A stretch of 33,198 nucleotides of DNA. It comes from Cyclobacteriaceae bacterium HetDA_MAG_MS6 (GTDB taxonomy: Bacteria > Bacteroidota > Bacteroidia > Cytophagales > Cyclobacteriaceae). This document shows positions 15,647 to 23,905 of this stretch, piece by piece (position 1 is the first letter of the stretch; the number at the start of each line of letters is the position of its first letter). The notes under the pieces were generated by a model. That model was not told where the DNA came from, did no database searches, and was given only the letters and a program-made list of their open reading frames with translations. The translations under genes were made by a program, and so were the position numbers. The stretch covers positions 1-33,198 of the forward strand of contig JAHCMJ010000011.1 of NCBI GenBank assembly GCA_019192485.1, written 5' to 3'.

Positions 15647-16794
15647 AAATTTTGATACTAGGCGCTGATGGGTATTTAGGATGGCCTACAATGATGCATT
15701 TTGCAAAACAAGGACATGAGGTATATGGCATAGATGATTACAGTAGAAGGCTTATTGCAATGCAAACTTCTTCGGAAGCATTAATGCCAAATCCAAACCT
15801 GGAGGATAGGGCCAAACTATTTAATGAAGTTAGTGGGCTAAATCTTCAATGCCGTATTGGAGATCTCAAAGATTTTAGGTTGTTTGAGTCTGTCTTTAGT
15901 GAATTCAAGCCAGATGCAGTTATTCATTATGCCGAACAACCGTCAGCACCATATTCACTTAAGGGGTACGAAGAAGCACATTACACCTTAAAAAATAATT
16001 TAGAGGTTACACATAATCTACTGTGGGCTGTTATAAAATATGCGCCTGATTGTCACATAGTTAAGTTAGGCACTATGGGCGAGTATGGAACACCGAATAT
16101 CGATATTGAAGAAGGTTGGCTAGATATAGAGCATAAAGGAAGAAAGCACAAGTTCCTATACCCTCGACAGGCAGGTAGTCTATACCATACTACCAAAGTA
16201 CTTGACACGGACCTTATGTGGTTTTATGTCCGTACTTTTAATCTTAAAGTTACTGATCTGATGCAGGGGCCGGTTTATGGTTTATCTACTTCGGAAACAG
16301 ATTTAGATGAGCGATTACTGCCTAATTTTCATTACGATGACATTTTCGGGACCTTAGTCAATCGGTTTTTGGTCCAAGCGGTTGCGGGAATCCCGTTAAC
16401 TGTTTATGGCAAAGGTGGACAAATAAGGGGCTATCTCAATTTAAAGGATACCCTTCAATGTGTTGATTTGGCTACAAATAACCCAGCTAAAGAAGGAGAA
16501 CTAAAAATTTATAACCAGCTGACTGAAACTTTTTCTGTCAATCAACTTGCTGATAAAGTAAAGAAGGTGGGAGATCAAATGGGTTTAGGGGTCGAGATCA
16601 AACCAATTCCAAACCCAAGAAAGGAAGCAGAAGATCATTACTACAACCCTACTCATACGGGACTTATCGAACTTGGGCTACAGCCAAACTATTTAACGGA
16701 TGATGTACTTGTGTCAATGTTGGAACAGGTATTGAAGTATAAAAATGCTATAGTTGTCGATAAGATCATGCCTCGGGTAAAATGGAATAAATAA
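15643..16794 (+). CDS. sqdB: UDP-sulfoquinovose synthase (SqdB/SQD1-like)
   Basis: A 383-residue SDR predicted to join sulfite to UDP-glucose to give UDP-sulfoquinovose. The match to plant SQD1 and bacterial SqdB is strong along the whole length: GADGYLGWPTMMHFAKQGHEV, AEQPSAPYS, KLGTMGEYGTPNIDIEEG, VYGKGGQIRGYL, and NPRKEAEDHYYNPTHT near the end. The catalytic residues known from SQD1 (Thr145, Tyr182, Lys186) correspond to T144, Y181 and K185, only one position apart. The usual role is in sulfolipid of photosynthetic membranes. Here the neighbours are Wzx, Wzy-like and glycosyltransferases, so the sulfo-sugar should go into a polysaccharide. No SqdX/SQD2-type lipid sulfoquinovosyltransferase is evident. 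Confidence 0.9.
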   Translation: MKILILGADGYLGWPTMMHFAKQGHEVYGIDDYSRRLIAMQTSSEALMPNPNLEDRAKLFNEVSGLNLQCRIGDLKDFRLFESVFSEFKPDAVIHYAEQPSAPYSLKGYEEAHYTLKNNLEVTHNLLWAVIKYAPDCHIVKLGTMGEYGTPNIDIEEGWLDIEHKGRKHKFLYPRQAGSLYHTTKVLDTDLMWFYVRTFNLKVTDLMQGPVYGLSTSETDLDERLLPNFHYDDIFGTLVNRFLVQAVAGIPLTVYGKGGQIRGYLNLKDTLQCVDLATNNPAKEGELKIYNQLTETFSVNQLADKVKKVGDQMGLGVEIKPIPNPRKEAEDHYYNPTHTGLIELGLQPNYLTDDVLVSMLEQVLKYKNAIVVDKIMPRVKWNK

Positions 16795-18093
16795 ATGCTG
16801 GGAAGGAGCATTGGGCTTACATTTCTTTTGAAAGCCTTAGGGGCAGCCCTGTCATTTGTTCTCCATGCCATCACGGCAAGACTTATGGAGCCGAACGGCT
16901 ATGGGATTTTCGCATTGATTATTTCTTGGTCAGTAAGTATTTCTCTACTGACGAAAGGGGGCTTTGAGATATCTAGTATAAAGTTTATTTCAATTTTTGA
17001 TCGAGAAAAGGAATCTTCAAAGAAAAGTGGATTCCTTATACTGTCCTACGTTTTTTGTTTTAGTATTCTTTTGATCTTGACGGTCCTCTTGATTATTCTA
17101 AGGTCATTAGATTTAGAAGACTTTCATGGTGGCTTTTATCAATACGCTCCCTTTGTTCTAATACTAGTTGGTCTAATAAGCTTGGAGGAAATTAATTCAG
17201 GTATACTTAGAGGTATAGGTAAACTTTACTATGGAATTATTCCCAATGTTATTCTTTATCCAACCTTTTTTCTTGGGATTGTTCTTTTCAGTAAGCTCAT
17301 TCTTGGCTATTCAGTTGATGTTTATCAAGTTACTTGTTTTCTGCTTTTATCGCATTTTTTTGTGGTCTTAGTTCAATTATGGCCTATGCGATTGGTGATT
17401 ACTTCAAATCCTAAGTTTGAGGTAGAAAATTGGTTTACAACAACATTTCCTCTCTTTATAAGTAATGGTGCTCAAGTCTTGCTTAGAGAGATTGACATTA
17501 TTATTGTTGGTATTGTTCTTGGTCCTTATGAGGCAGGGATCTATGCAGCAGCAGTTAAACTAATCAAGCTTTTACGTTTTGGTTTAAGTGCATCTAATTT
17601 TGTGGTGGCACCAATGTATTCCCAACTGGCCAGCCATAATAACTTTCTCAAGATACAAGAAACGGCTTCAAAAGCGGTCTCATTTTCATTTCTTATTTCA
17701 TTACCTCTAGTTCTAGGCTTATTACTTTTTGGAGAAGTACTTTTATCTTTTTTCGGTAATGAATTTCTGGTGGCAATACCTATTCTTTATATCCTGATTA
17801 TCGGAGAGATATTCAATATACTGTCCGGCCCTAATGGTGTCTTATTGGAAATGACCGGATATCAAAAGAAAATGATGAATATTGAGTTTTTCTCTCTTTT
17901 TCTTAACGCAACTTTGTTGTACTTTATTACACAAGCCGGTAATATTATTGGGGCTGCTATAGCCACTTCTATCTCTATTCTTGTTAGAAATTTAATTGTT
18001 AATTATTCAGTAATAAAACACATGAAAGTGAATCCAACACTTTTCTCCAAAAGTGTACTGTCTATTATCAAGAGGAACGTGAAAAAGGAATGA
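16795..18093 (+). CDS. wzx: Wzx-type O-antigen/polysaccharide flippase
   Basis: A 432-residue polytopic membrane protein of the MOP superfamily with about 12 hydrophobic segments. The N-terminus SIGLTFLLKALGAALSFVLHAITARLM followed by NGYGIFALIISW is typical of the polysaccharide synthase (PST) branch. It should flip polyprenyl-diphosphate-linked repeat units across the inner membrane. Its ATG follows the sqdB stop with no gap, and its end overlaps the next GT2 gene by 4 bp. The pairing with a Wzy-like protein, Wzz and a WcaJ-type initiating enzyme indicates a Wzx/Wzy pathway. Confidence 0.88.
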   Translation: MLGRSIGLTFLLKALGAALSFVLHAITARLMEPNGYGIFALIISWSVSISLLTKGGFEISSIKFISIFDREKESSKKSGFLILSYVFCFSILLILTVLLIILRSLDLEDFHGGFYQYAPFVLILVGLISLEEINSGILRGIGKLYYGIIPNVILYPTFFLGIVLFSKLILGYSVDVYQVTCFLLLSHFFVVLVQLWPMRLVITSNPKFEVENWFTTTFPLFISNGAQVLLREIDIIIVGIVLGPYEAGIYAAAVKLIKLLRFGLSASNFVVAPMYSQLASHNNFLKIQETASKAVSFSFLISLPLVLGLLLFGEVLLSFFGNEFLVAIPILYILIIGEIFNILSGPNGVLLEMTGYQKKMMNIEFFSLFLNATLLYFITQAGNIIGAAIATSISILVRNLIVNYSVIKHMKVNPTLFSKSVLSIIKRNVKKE

Positions 18094-18956
18094 TTATAAA
18101 AAACCTAGTATCTGTCATAATTCCTACTTTCAATTCTAAACCTGAATTGTTAACAAAGACAATTCAGAGCGTATTAGACCAAACTTACTCTGAGATAGAG
18201 GTAATAGTTGTTGACGATTACTCAAAGGATCCGTTTTCTGGTGTTGATAAACATCTCAACGAGTCAAACATAACCTGGCTCAAGTCGGATCAAAACAATG
18301 GAGTTGCTAAAGCCAGAAATATTGGGATTGAAAAGAGCAAGGGAGAGTACATAGCCTTCTTAGATTCATATGATTGGTGGGAGCCTACCAAGCTTCAAAA
18401 TCAATTAGATCTTTTGACAAAGAAAGATGTAAGCTATGGCTTGGTTTATAGCTCAACCTGCATTCATTATCCTGACAAAACAATAAGAGCTCATGCAAAA
18501 GTAGAAGGTGAAGTTCATCGTGACTTGATGGTGACTCAACCTTTAACAGGTTCAGCATCATCAGTTTTGTCACGAAAAAGCTGCATAGATGAAGTAGGTA
18601 TGTTCTATGATGAACTTGATATTCCCGAAGACCGGGAATTCTGGTTAAGATTATGTCTTAAATATAAAGTGTTGCGAGATGAATCCTTTAATGTACACTT
18701 ATTAGTTCTTCCTGGCAGCAGAAGTGCCGATCCAAAGAAAAAAGCAATAACCTATTTGAGATTTTTAGAAATGTATGAAGATCAGGTTAGGAAGGAAAAA
18801 CTTTGGAACAAAGCATTGTCTGGATATTACTATGAACTTGCTTTCAAGTACAAAAAGATTGACAAACCGGTTTTGTTCTTAGTCAATTTAATTAGATCAT
18901 TTTTGCTTGATAGAACCTTTTTACTTAAGGATATCAAAAACAAATTGTATCATTAA
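18090..18956 (+). CDS. Glycosyltransferase family 2, altered DXD motif
   Basis: A 288-residue GT-A fold transferase. The N-terminal SVIIPTFNSKPELLTKTIQSVLDQTY and VIVVDDYSKD are canonical, as is NGVAKARNIGIEKSKGEYIAFLD. The metal-binding segment reads LDSYDWW where nearly all relatives have LDSDDWW; a single GAT to TAT change would do this. The acid-rich IPEDREFWLRLC later in the domain (candidate catalytic base, ED motif) is intact. Acceptor and donor cannot be told. It overlaps wzx by 4 bp. Confidence 0.85.
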   Translation: MIIKNLVSVIIPTFNSKPELLTKTIQSVLDQTYSEIEVIVVDDYSKDPFSGVDKHLNESNITWLKSDQNNGVAKARNIGIEKSKGEYIAFLDSYDWWEPTKLQNQLDLLTKKDVSYGLVYSSTCIHYPDKTIRAHAKVEGEVHRDLMVTQPLTGSASSVLSRKSCIDEVGMFYDELDIPEDREFWLRLCLKYKVLRDESFNVHLLVLPGSRSADPKKKAITYLRFLEMYEDQVRKEKLWNKALSGYYYELAFKYKKIDKPVLFLVNLIRSFLLDRTFLLKDIKNKLYH

Positions 18957-18961
18957 ACATC

Positions 18962-19813
18962 ATGAAATTTTCTCTTGTCGTATGTACTATAGGTAGAAAG
19001 GAGCCTCTTGTCAAACTATTTGAATCGCTAAAAAATCAGACCCTTAAAGATTTTGAAGTCATATTGGTGGATCAAAATGAGCCTGATTTTTTGGACGAAA
19101 TAGTTCAGGAATTTCAAAATAGTTTTGAGTTGAAACATCTTTTTTCTGAAAAAGGATTATCAAGAGCTAGGAACAAAGGACTCGAAAATGCAGTTGGTGA
19201 GATTTTTGCCTTCCCAGATGATGATTGCTGGTACGAACGTGACTTACTCGAACGAATATGGATGTTTTTCGAACGAGAAGGTGATGTTGATGGCGTTACA
19301 TCGCACACAATAGGTGAGGATGGAAAGCAAAGTGTCCAAAGGTTTGATCTTACAGATTCTAAACTTACCATTTATAATGTATGGGAAAAGGCAAATTCTA
19401 CTACTATTTTCGTTAGATCGGGAGGCTTTGATTCCTTTATGTTCGATGAGAAACTGGGAGTAGGTTCTGGCACTAAGTGGGGAGCAGGTGAGGATATTGA
19501 TTTTTTGATTAGGTTAATACGTAATGGAGCGAATCTGAGATTTGATATCAAATTCTATGTTTATCATCCACACGTGGAAGCATACGTCGATCCTGATAAG
19601 TTGCTTTCAAGGAATAAAGCTTACTCCCTTGGTGCCGGTTATGTTATTGGGAAAAATGGCTATCCTCTGTTTTATCCTTTTTATTTGTCTTTTAGATCAC
19701 TAGTTGGCTCTGTGCTTAGTTATTTAATGAGAGATCGATTAAAGTGTAGTATCCGATATATTAGAAGTAAGAGTATACTAGAGGGGTGGAAAGATGCGAG
19801 AAAATTGAAATGA
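18962..19813 (+). CDS. Glycosyltransferase family 2
   Basis: A 283-residue GT2 enzyme: FSLVVCTIGRKEPLVKLFESLKNQT, VDQNE, GLSRARNKGLENAVGEIFAFPDDDCWY (intact DXD), and GAGEDIDFLIRL for the later acid motif. The short VDQN form and PDDDCWY are typical of a Bacteroidota/cyanobacteria GT2 subgroup found in capsule loci. Donor and acceptor are unknown. It starts 5 bp after the previous gene, and its TGA overlaps the ATG of the following membrane protein. Confidence 0.87.
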   Translation: MKFSLVVCTIGRKEPLVKLFESLKNQTLKDFEVILVDQNEPDFLDEIVQEFQNSFELKHLFSEKGLSRARNKGLENAVGEIFAFPDDDCWYERDLLERIWMFFEREGDVDGVTSHTIGEDGKQSVQRFDLTDSKLTIYNVWEKANSTTIFVRSGGFDSFMFDEKLGVGSGTKWGAGEDIDFLIRLIRNGANLRFDIKFYVYHPHVEAYVDPDKLLSRNKAYSLGAGYVIGKNGYPLFYPFYLSFRSLVGSVLSYLMRDRLKCSIRYIRSKSILEGWKDARKLK

Positions 19814-21357
19814 AACCTATGCGCGTGAGACTTAAAGAACCTTTCTTTTTGATCTATTTGATAGTTGCATTGCTCTTAATCTTACAGAGTTCTTTAAGTT
19901 CTAGTAATGGGATTTCGCCGGATTCAATGAACTATATCGAAATAGCCAGGAATCACTTTAAAGATCTGGGTTTGGTTAAATCATCCATCGGGTTTAATGA
20001 AGCAAGCTTCCCGAGTGATTATAGATTGGATCATAAGCAGCCAATGTTTTCACAACCGCCCCTTTACCCTTTGATGATTTCATTTTTCATGAAAATAGGG
20101 CTTTCAGGTACTAGTTCTTCCTTGATTATTTCCTGGATTGCTTTGTTATTTACTTTAAGCTTTTGCTGGCTAATTGCTCGGAAATTTTACTCATTAGAAG
20201 CTGCCTTTCTTGTTACTGCTTTATTGCTTAATTACTACCCATTAAGGCTAATTTCGGGCTATGCATGGACAGAAGGGCTTGCCCTTTGCTTGATTTTGGG
20301 AAGTATTTGGTTCTTAGTATCAGAGAAGATTTTCTGTAAATACTTTTTTTCTGGTATGCTCGGTGGGCTTGCATTTAGTGCGCGGTACTCTATGGTCTTT
20401 TTGGTTCTAGTCTTTTTGATTTTCATTTTCACAAAAAAATATCCATTAAAACAGAAGTTAAAGTCCACAATCGTTTGGGGAATCGGTTTTTCTATTCCTT
20501 TTGTACTTGTCTTAGGTAGAAACTTCTACCATAACGCTGCATTGCTTCCCGTTGCTAACCCTTCAGAAGTATCGCTTTTTGAAAACTCAATTACGTATTT
20601 CAAAACACTTTTTTCAAGTTTAATTAGTGGTGATTTTAGTCTTATTCAATTAGCTTTTTTCTTATTATTCATAATCACAGTTGTTTTAGCGGATTTTTTA
20701 AGCAAAGTATCCATTAAAGACAAAATTTTTAAGATATTGATTTCAGGTGATAGAGTTATAATTCCATTAATGATTGTTGTTTACACAATTTTCCTCTTGT
20801 ATCAACGAACGGTTAGGCATTTTGATCCTTTGGATGAACGGTTCATAGTCCTTTCAGGGCTTATGGGATTAATGCTAATTTCAGCTTACCTCACTCTTCA
20901 ACTCAAATCAAAACTTGGTTTTAGGATAGTCTTATTCGGACTTGTTACTTTTTCAATTTCTCAAAATGTTTTAGCAATATCTAGAGCTAGCGAGGACTCA
21001 GAACAATCGGCACGCATAATGTGGATTGATAAGAATACGACTTCCTCTGATCTGATTATTGGAGATAACACAGCAGATATTCCTTACCTACTGAATAGGG
21101 ACTTTTCAGTTTCGTTTTCACCGTATCCTTATACCAATCATGTCTCCAGAAGTGATCTGAACTCAATTGTTTGTAATAACTCAGATCTTTATGAAAATTT
21201 TTACCTGGTAGTTAGAAAAAGGTATTCTTCACAAGTTGATTGGGAAAGGTACTTCGGCTCCTACATTTCTGAAATCATAAGGACATCTGATCATCAGGAT
21301 ATAAGCTTGCTTGCAGAGCTGGAAGACGCGTACATTTTTAAATTGCAATGCTTATGA
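19810..21357 (+). CDS. Polytopic GT-C-like membrane glycosyltransferase (candidate arabinosyltransferase)
   Basis: A 515-residue protein with roughly 10-12 transmembrane segments and a C-terminal soluble tail. The first extracytoplasmic loop has ISPDSMNYIEIARN and then QPPLYPLMISFF, resembling the acidic catalytic loop and PPLYP motif of PMT/ArnT-like GT39/GT83 enzymes. These use polyprenyl-phosphate sugars outside the cytoplasm. The track starts at GTG 19786; ATG 19810 overlaps the upstream stop by 4 bp (ATGA) and is preferred. It overlaps the UbiA-type gene by 10 bp, so it directly precedes the enzymes that would make polyprenyl-phosphoryl-arabinose. Use of that donor is inferred from position only; it could instead be an unrelated GT-C or hypothetical membrane protein. 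Confidence 0.65.
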   Translation: MKPMRVRLKEPFFLIYLIVALLLILQSSLSSSNGISPDSMNYIEIARNHFKDLGLVKSSIGFNEASFPSDYRLDHKQPMFSQPPLYPLMISFFMKIGLSGTSSSLIISWIALLFTLSFCWLIARKFYSLEAAFLVTALLLNYYPLRLISGYAWTEGLALCLILGSIWFLVSEKIFCKYFFSGMLGGLAFSARYSMVFLVLVFLIFIFTKKYPLKQKLKSTIVWGIGFSIPFVLVLGRNFYHNAALLPVANPSEVSLFENSITYFKTLFSSLISGDFSLIQLAFFLLFIITVVLADFLSKVSIKDKIFKILISGDRVIIPLMIVVYTIFLLYQRTVRHFDPLDERFIVLSGLMGLMLISAYLTLQLKSKLGFRIVLFGLVTFSISQNVLAISRASEDSEQSARIMWIDKNTTSSDLIIGDNTADIPYLLNRDFSVSFSPYPYTNHVSRSDLNSIVCNNSDLYENFYLVVRKRYSSQVDWERYFGSYISEIIRTSDHQDISLLAELEDAYIFKLQCL

Positions 21358-22229
21358 AGGTGGATTGGATACAAGTGATTAAGTTGCTGAGACCTAATCA
21401 TTATGTCAAGAATCTTTTTGTCTTTACACCTATTTTTTTTGGTGGAGAAATCACCAATGTAGAGCTATTGATGAATTCGCTGACAGCTTTTGTCTCTTTT
21501 TCATTGATCGCAAGCTCTATTTATATTTTAAATGATTATAAAGACGTTGAAAGTGATAAGAAGCATCCAGAGAAGGCGAATAGACCACTTGCCTCAAGGG
21601 CAGTTAATCATCGTTTTGCTCTTGTGTTAATGGTCTTGCTGGTTCTAGCAAGTTTCAGTATTGCTTTTTCTATTTCAATAAACTCCTTAGTAATTGTTGG
21701 ATTCTATTTTGTCTTAAATATTGCTTATAGCCTGGGCCTAAAACGTATTGCCATTGTCGATGTTACGATCATTGCATTAGGTTTTATTATGAGGCTATTG
21801 ATAGGAGCCGTAGCTTCCACTATTTCACTGTCATTATGGATAATAATAATGACTTTCTTGCTGGCACTATTTCTTGGATTTGCTAAAAGGAGAGATGATG
21901 TCTTGATTTATTTGAAAACTGGGAAAAAGATGAGAGCCTCCATTGATGGGTATAATTTAGAATTTGTGAGTTCAGTTTTAAATGTACTCTCTGGAGTAAT
22001 CATTGTCTCATATATTCTTTATACGACAAACGCGGAGTTACCATCTTCAGAATATTTGTATGCCACTTCTTTCTTTGTGATCCTTGGAATTCTACGATAT
22101 CTTCAAATTAGCCTGGTTGAGGAGAAAAGTGGTTCTCCTACTTCAGTGCTTCTAAAAGATAATTTTATTAGAATCTGTTTACTTGGCTGGGTCATTCTCT
22201 TTTACTTTATTATTTATATTCAGTTGTGA
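21348..22229 (+). CDS. UbiA-type polyprenyl-phosphate phosphoribosyltransferase (DPPR synthase-like)
   Basis: A 293-residue UbiA-superfamily membrane enzyme with about 8-9 helices. It most resembles decaprenyl-phosphate 5-phosphoribosyltransferase (Rv3806c of M. tuberculosis), which transfers phosphoribose from PRPP to polyprenyl phosphate. Seen: RPNHYVKNLFVFTPIFFGGE at the start, the first Asp-rich motif NDYKDVESDKKHPEKANRPLAS, and the second-half motif LFLGFAKRRDD. The function is strongly supported by the following genes, which are the rest of the D-arabinose donor pathway. ATG 21348 and ATG 21354 are both possible starts. It overlaps the next gene by 4 bp (GTGA). Confidence 0.87.
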   Translation: MLMKVDWIQVIKLLRPNHYVKNLFVFTPIFFGGEITNVELLMNSLTAFVSFSLIASSIYILNDYKDVESDKKHPEKANRPLASRAVNHRFALVLMVLLVLASFSIAFSISINSLVIVGFYFVLNIAYSLGLKRIAIVDVTIIALGFIMRLLIGAVASTISLSLWIIIMTFLLALFLGFAKRRDDVLIYLKTGKKMRASIDGYNLEFVSSVLNVLSGVIIVSYILYTTNAELPSSEYLYATSFFVILGILRYLQISLVEEKSGSPTSVLLKDNFIRICLLGWVILFYFIIYIQL

Positions 22230-23905
22230 TAATATACCTGGCATTTGCCCTTTTATCTACTCTATTCAATCTTTCATTGCAGTATCTATGGGTAAGTATT
22301 TACAACGGTAGATATGAGCTAGAGTCGGCCATTCTTATCGGTACTTTAGGAGGATTCGTTTTAAAGTACCTGTTAGATAAGTTTTTTGTTTTTAAACGGT
22401 CTGAGAAAAAAGTTGATATTAAAGAGCTTTTTTTCTACGGATTCACTAGTTTCTTTACCACTATCATTTTTTGGGGGGTTGAATGGTTTTTCCACTTTGC
22501 TTATGAAAGCGAGTATTCAATGTATTTGGGGGGGTTCATTGGCCTGTCCATTGGATATATTTTAAAATTCTATTTGGATAAGAATTTTGTGTTTAATGTT
22601 TCTAGTCGCAATCTGAATAGTTGGGGGAATTATCCCAAAATTGATAACAGTAGCATTGAGCCGGTTTCTAAGAGTTCTTTAAAGGATATCATTGGAGATC
22701 ATGTGAAATACATTCCCTACGGGAATGGTAGAAGTTATGGTGATTCTGCCCTATCAAAGAATATCATTAAATCTTCTGAGCTGAATAAGTTCATCGGGTT
22801 TGATCCAGATTCAGGATTACTCGAAGCACAAGCGGGGGTTTTATTATCGGATATCATAAAAATTTTTGTTTCAAAGGGTTGGTTTTTGAAAATTTCGCCA
22901 GGTACCAGTTACATCACTTTAGGGGGTGCTATAGCAGCGGATGTTCACGGGAAAAATCATCATATTGATGGATGCTTTAGTAGTTGTTTGGAATCATTTA
23001 CGTTGATGCTTGCCAATGGCGATGTGAAGGAATGCAGCAGGCTAGAGAATAAGGAGCTATTTTATGCTACTTGTGGAGGTATGGGGCTGACCGGAGTAAT
23101 TATTAATGTTAAGATTTATTTAAAAAAGATAAATTCTAAGTGGATCACGCAAAACTTAGTTTCGTGTAAAAACCTTAAAGAGCTTTTTGCTGCTTTTAAA
23201 ACACATCAAAATGTGACTTACTCAGTCGCTTGGATTGATTGTTTGGCGAAAGGAAGCTCTATTGGAAGAAGCATATTGATGCTGGGTGAATTTGGAGAAG
23301 ATGGAGATTTGAATTACAAGCCAAAAAGGAGATTAAATGTCCCATTCTTCCTACCAAGCTTTTGTTTAAATTATATTACCATCAAAGCATTTAATACCCT
23401 ATACTATTTTATCAAAAGAGGGAAAAAATCTAGCTTCAAAGTAAGCATCGACGATTTTTTTTATCCTCTTGATGCAATTAGAAACTGGAATCGCTTATAT
23501 GGTAAAAACGGATTCCTTCAATATCAATTTATTCTCCCAGAAAAAGTCAGCTATGAGGGTCTCCTTAAAATCTTAACGATCATTGCAAAGAAGAAGAAAG
23601 GTTCTTTTTTGGCAGTACTGAAACTTTATGGAGAAGAAAATGAAAATTATCTCTCATTTCCCATTAAAGGATACAGTCTTGCTTTAGACTTTAAAATTGA
23701 AAGAGGTATTTTCGAGTTGCTTGACCACTTAGATCAAATAGTTGTTGAACTTGGGGGGAGAATCTATCTTGCTAAAGATGCGAGAATGTCTCGTGAAACT
23801 TTCGAGCGGACATATCACAAACTCTCAAATTTTCGGAGAATAAGGCAAGAGATAGACGTATCAAATAAGTTTGAATCATTGCAATCAAAAAGACTAGGAC
23901 TATGA
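22226..23905 (+). CDS. dprE1: GtrA-DprE1 fusion: polyprenyl-phosphoryl-ribose 2'-oxidase with N-terminal GtrA domain
   Basis: A 559-residue two-domain protein. Residues 1-125 form four transmembrane helices of the GtrA family, with the internal repeat GGFVLKYLLDKFFVFKR and IGYILKFYLDKNFVFNV. Residues ~130-559 are an FAD-dependent DprE1, which oxidises C2' of polyprenyl-P-ribose. Seen: YGNGRSYGDSA and SPGTSYITLGGAIAADVHGK for FAD binding, and YGKNGFLQYQFILP. C-terminally the series K466, Y468, S484, A486 and K517 lines up at a constant offset of 99 with M. tuberculosis K367, F369, N385, C387 and K418. The benzothiazinone-target cysteine is thus alanine here. Start is GTG (22226), overlapping ubiA. 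In M. tuberculosis GtrA (Rv3789) and DprE1 (Rv3790) are separate neighbours. Confidence 0.88.
   Translation: MIIYLAFALLSTLFNLSLQYLWVSIYNGRYELESAILIGTLGGFVLKYLLDKFFVFKRSEKKVDIKELFFYGFTSFFTTIIFWGVEWFFHFAYESEYSMYLGGFIGLSIGYILKFYLDKNFVFNVSSRNLNSWGNYPKIDNSSIEPVSKSSLKDIIGDHVKYIPYGNGRSYGDSALSKNIIKSSELNKFIGFDPDSGLLEAQAGVLLSDIIKIFVSKGWFLKISPGTSYITLGGAIAADVHGKNHHIDGCFSSCLESFTLMLANGDVKECSRLENKELFYATCGGMGLTGVIINVKIYLKKINSKWITQNLVSCKNLKELFAAFKTHQNVTYSVAWIDCLAKGSSIGRSILMLGEFGEDGDLNYKPKRRLNVPFFLPSFCLNYITIKAFNTLYYFIKRGKKSSFKVSIDDFFYPLDAIRNWNRLYGKNGFLQYQFILPEKVSYEGLLKILTIIAKKKKGSFLAVLKLYGEENENYLSFPIKGYSLALDFKIERGIFELLDHLDQIVVELGGRIYLAKDARMSRETFERTYHKLSNFRRIRQEIDVSNKFESLQSKRLGL

Noticed and set aside
15643-16794. 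Generic NAD-dependent epimerase annotation for the sqdB-like gene
   Set aside because: The long SQD1-specific motifs and matching catalytic residues make the specific call much better supported.
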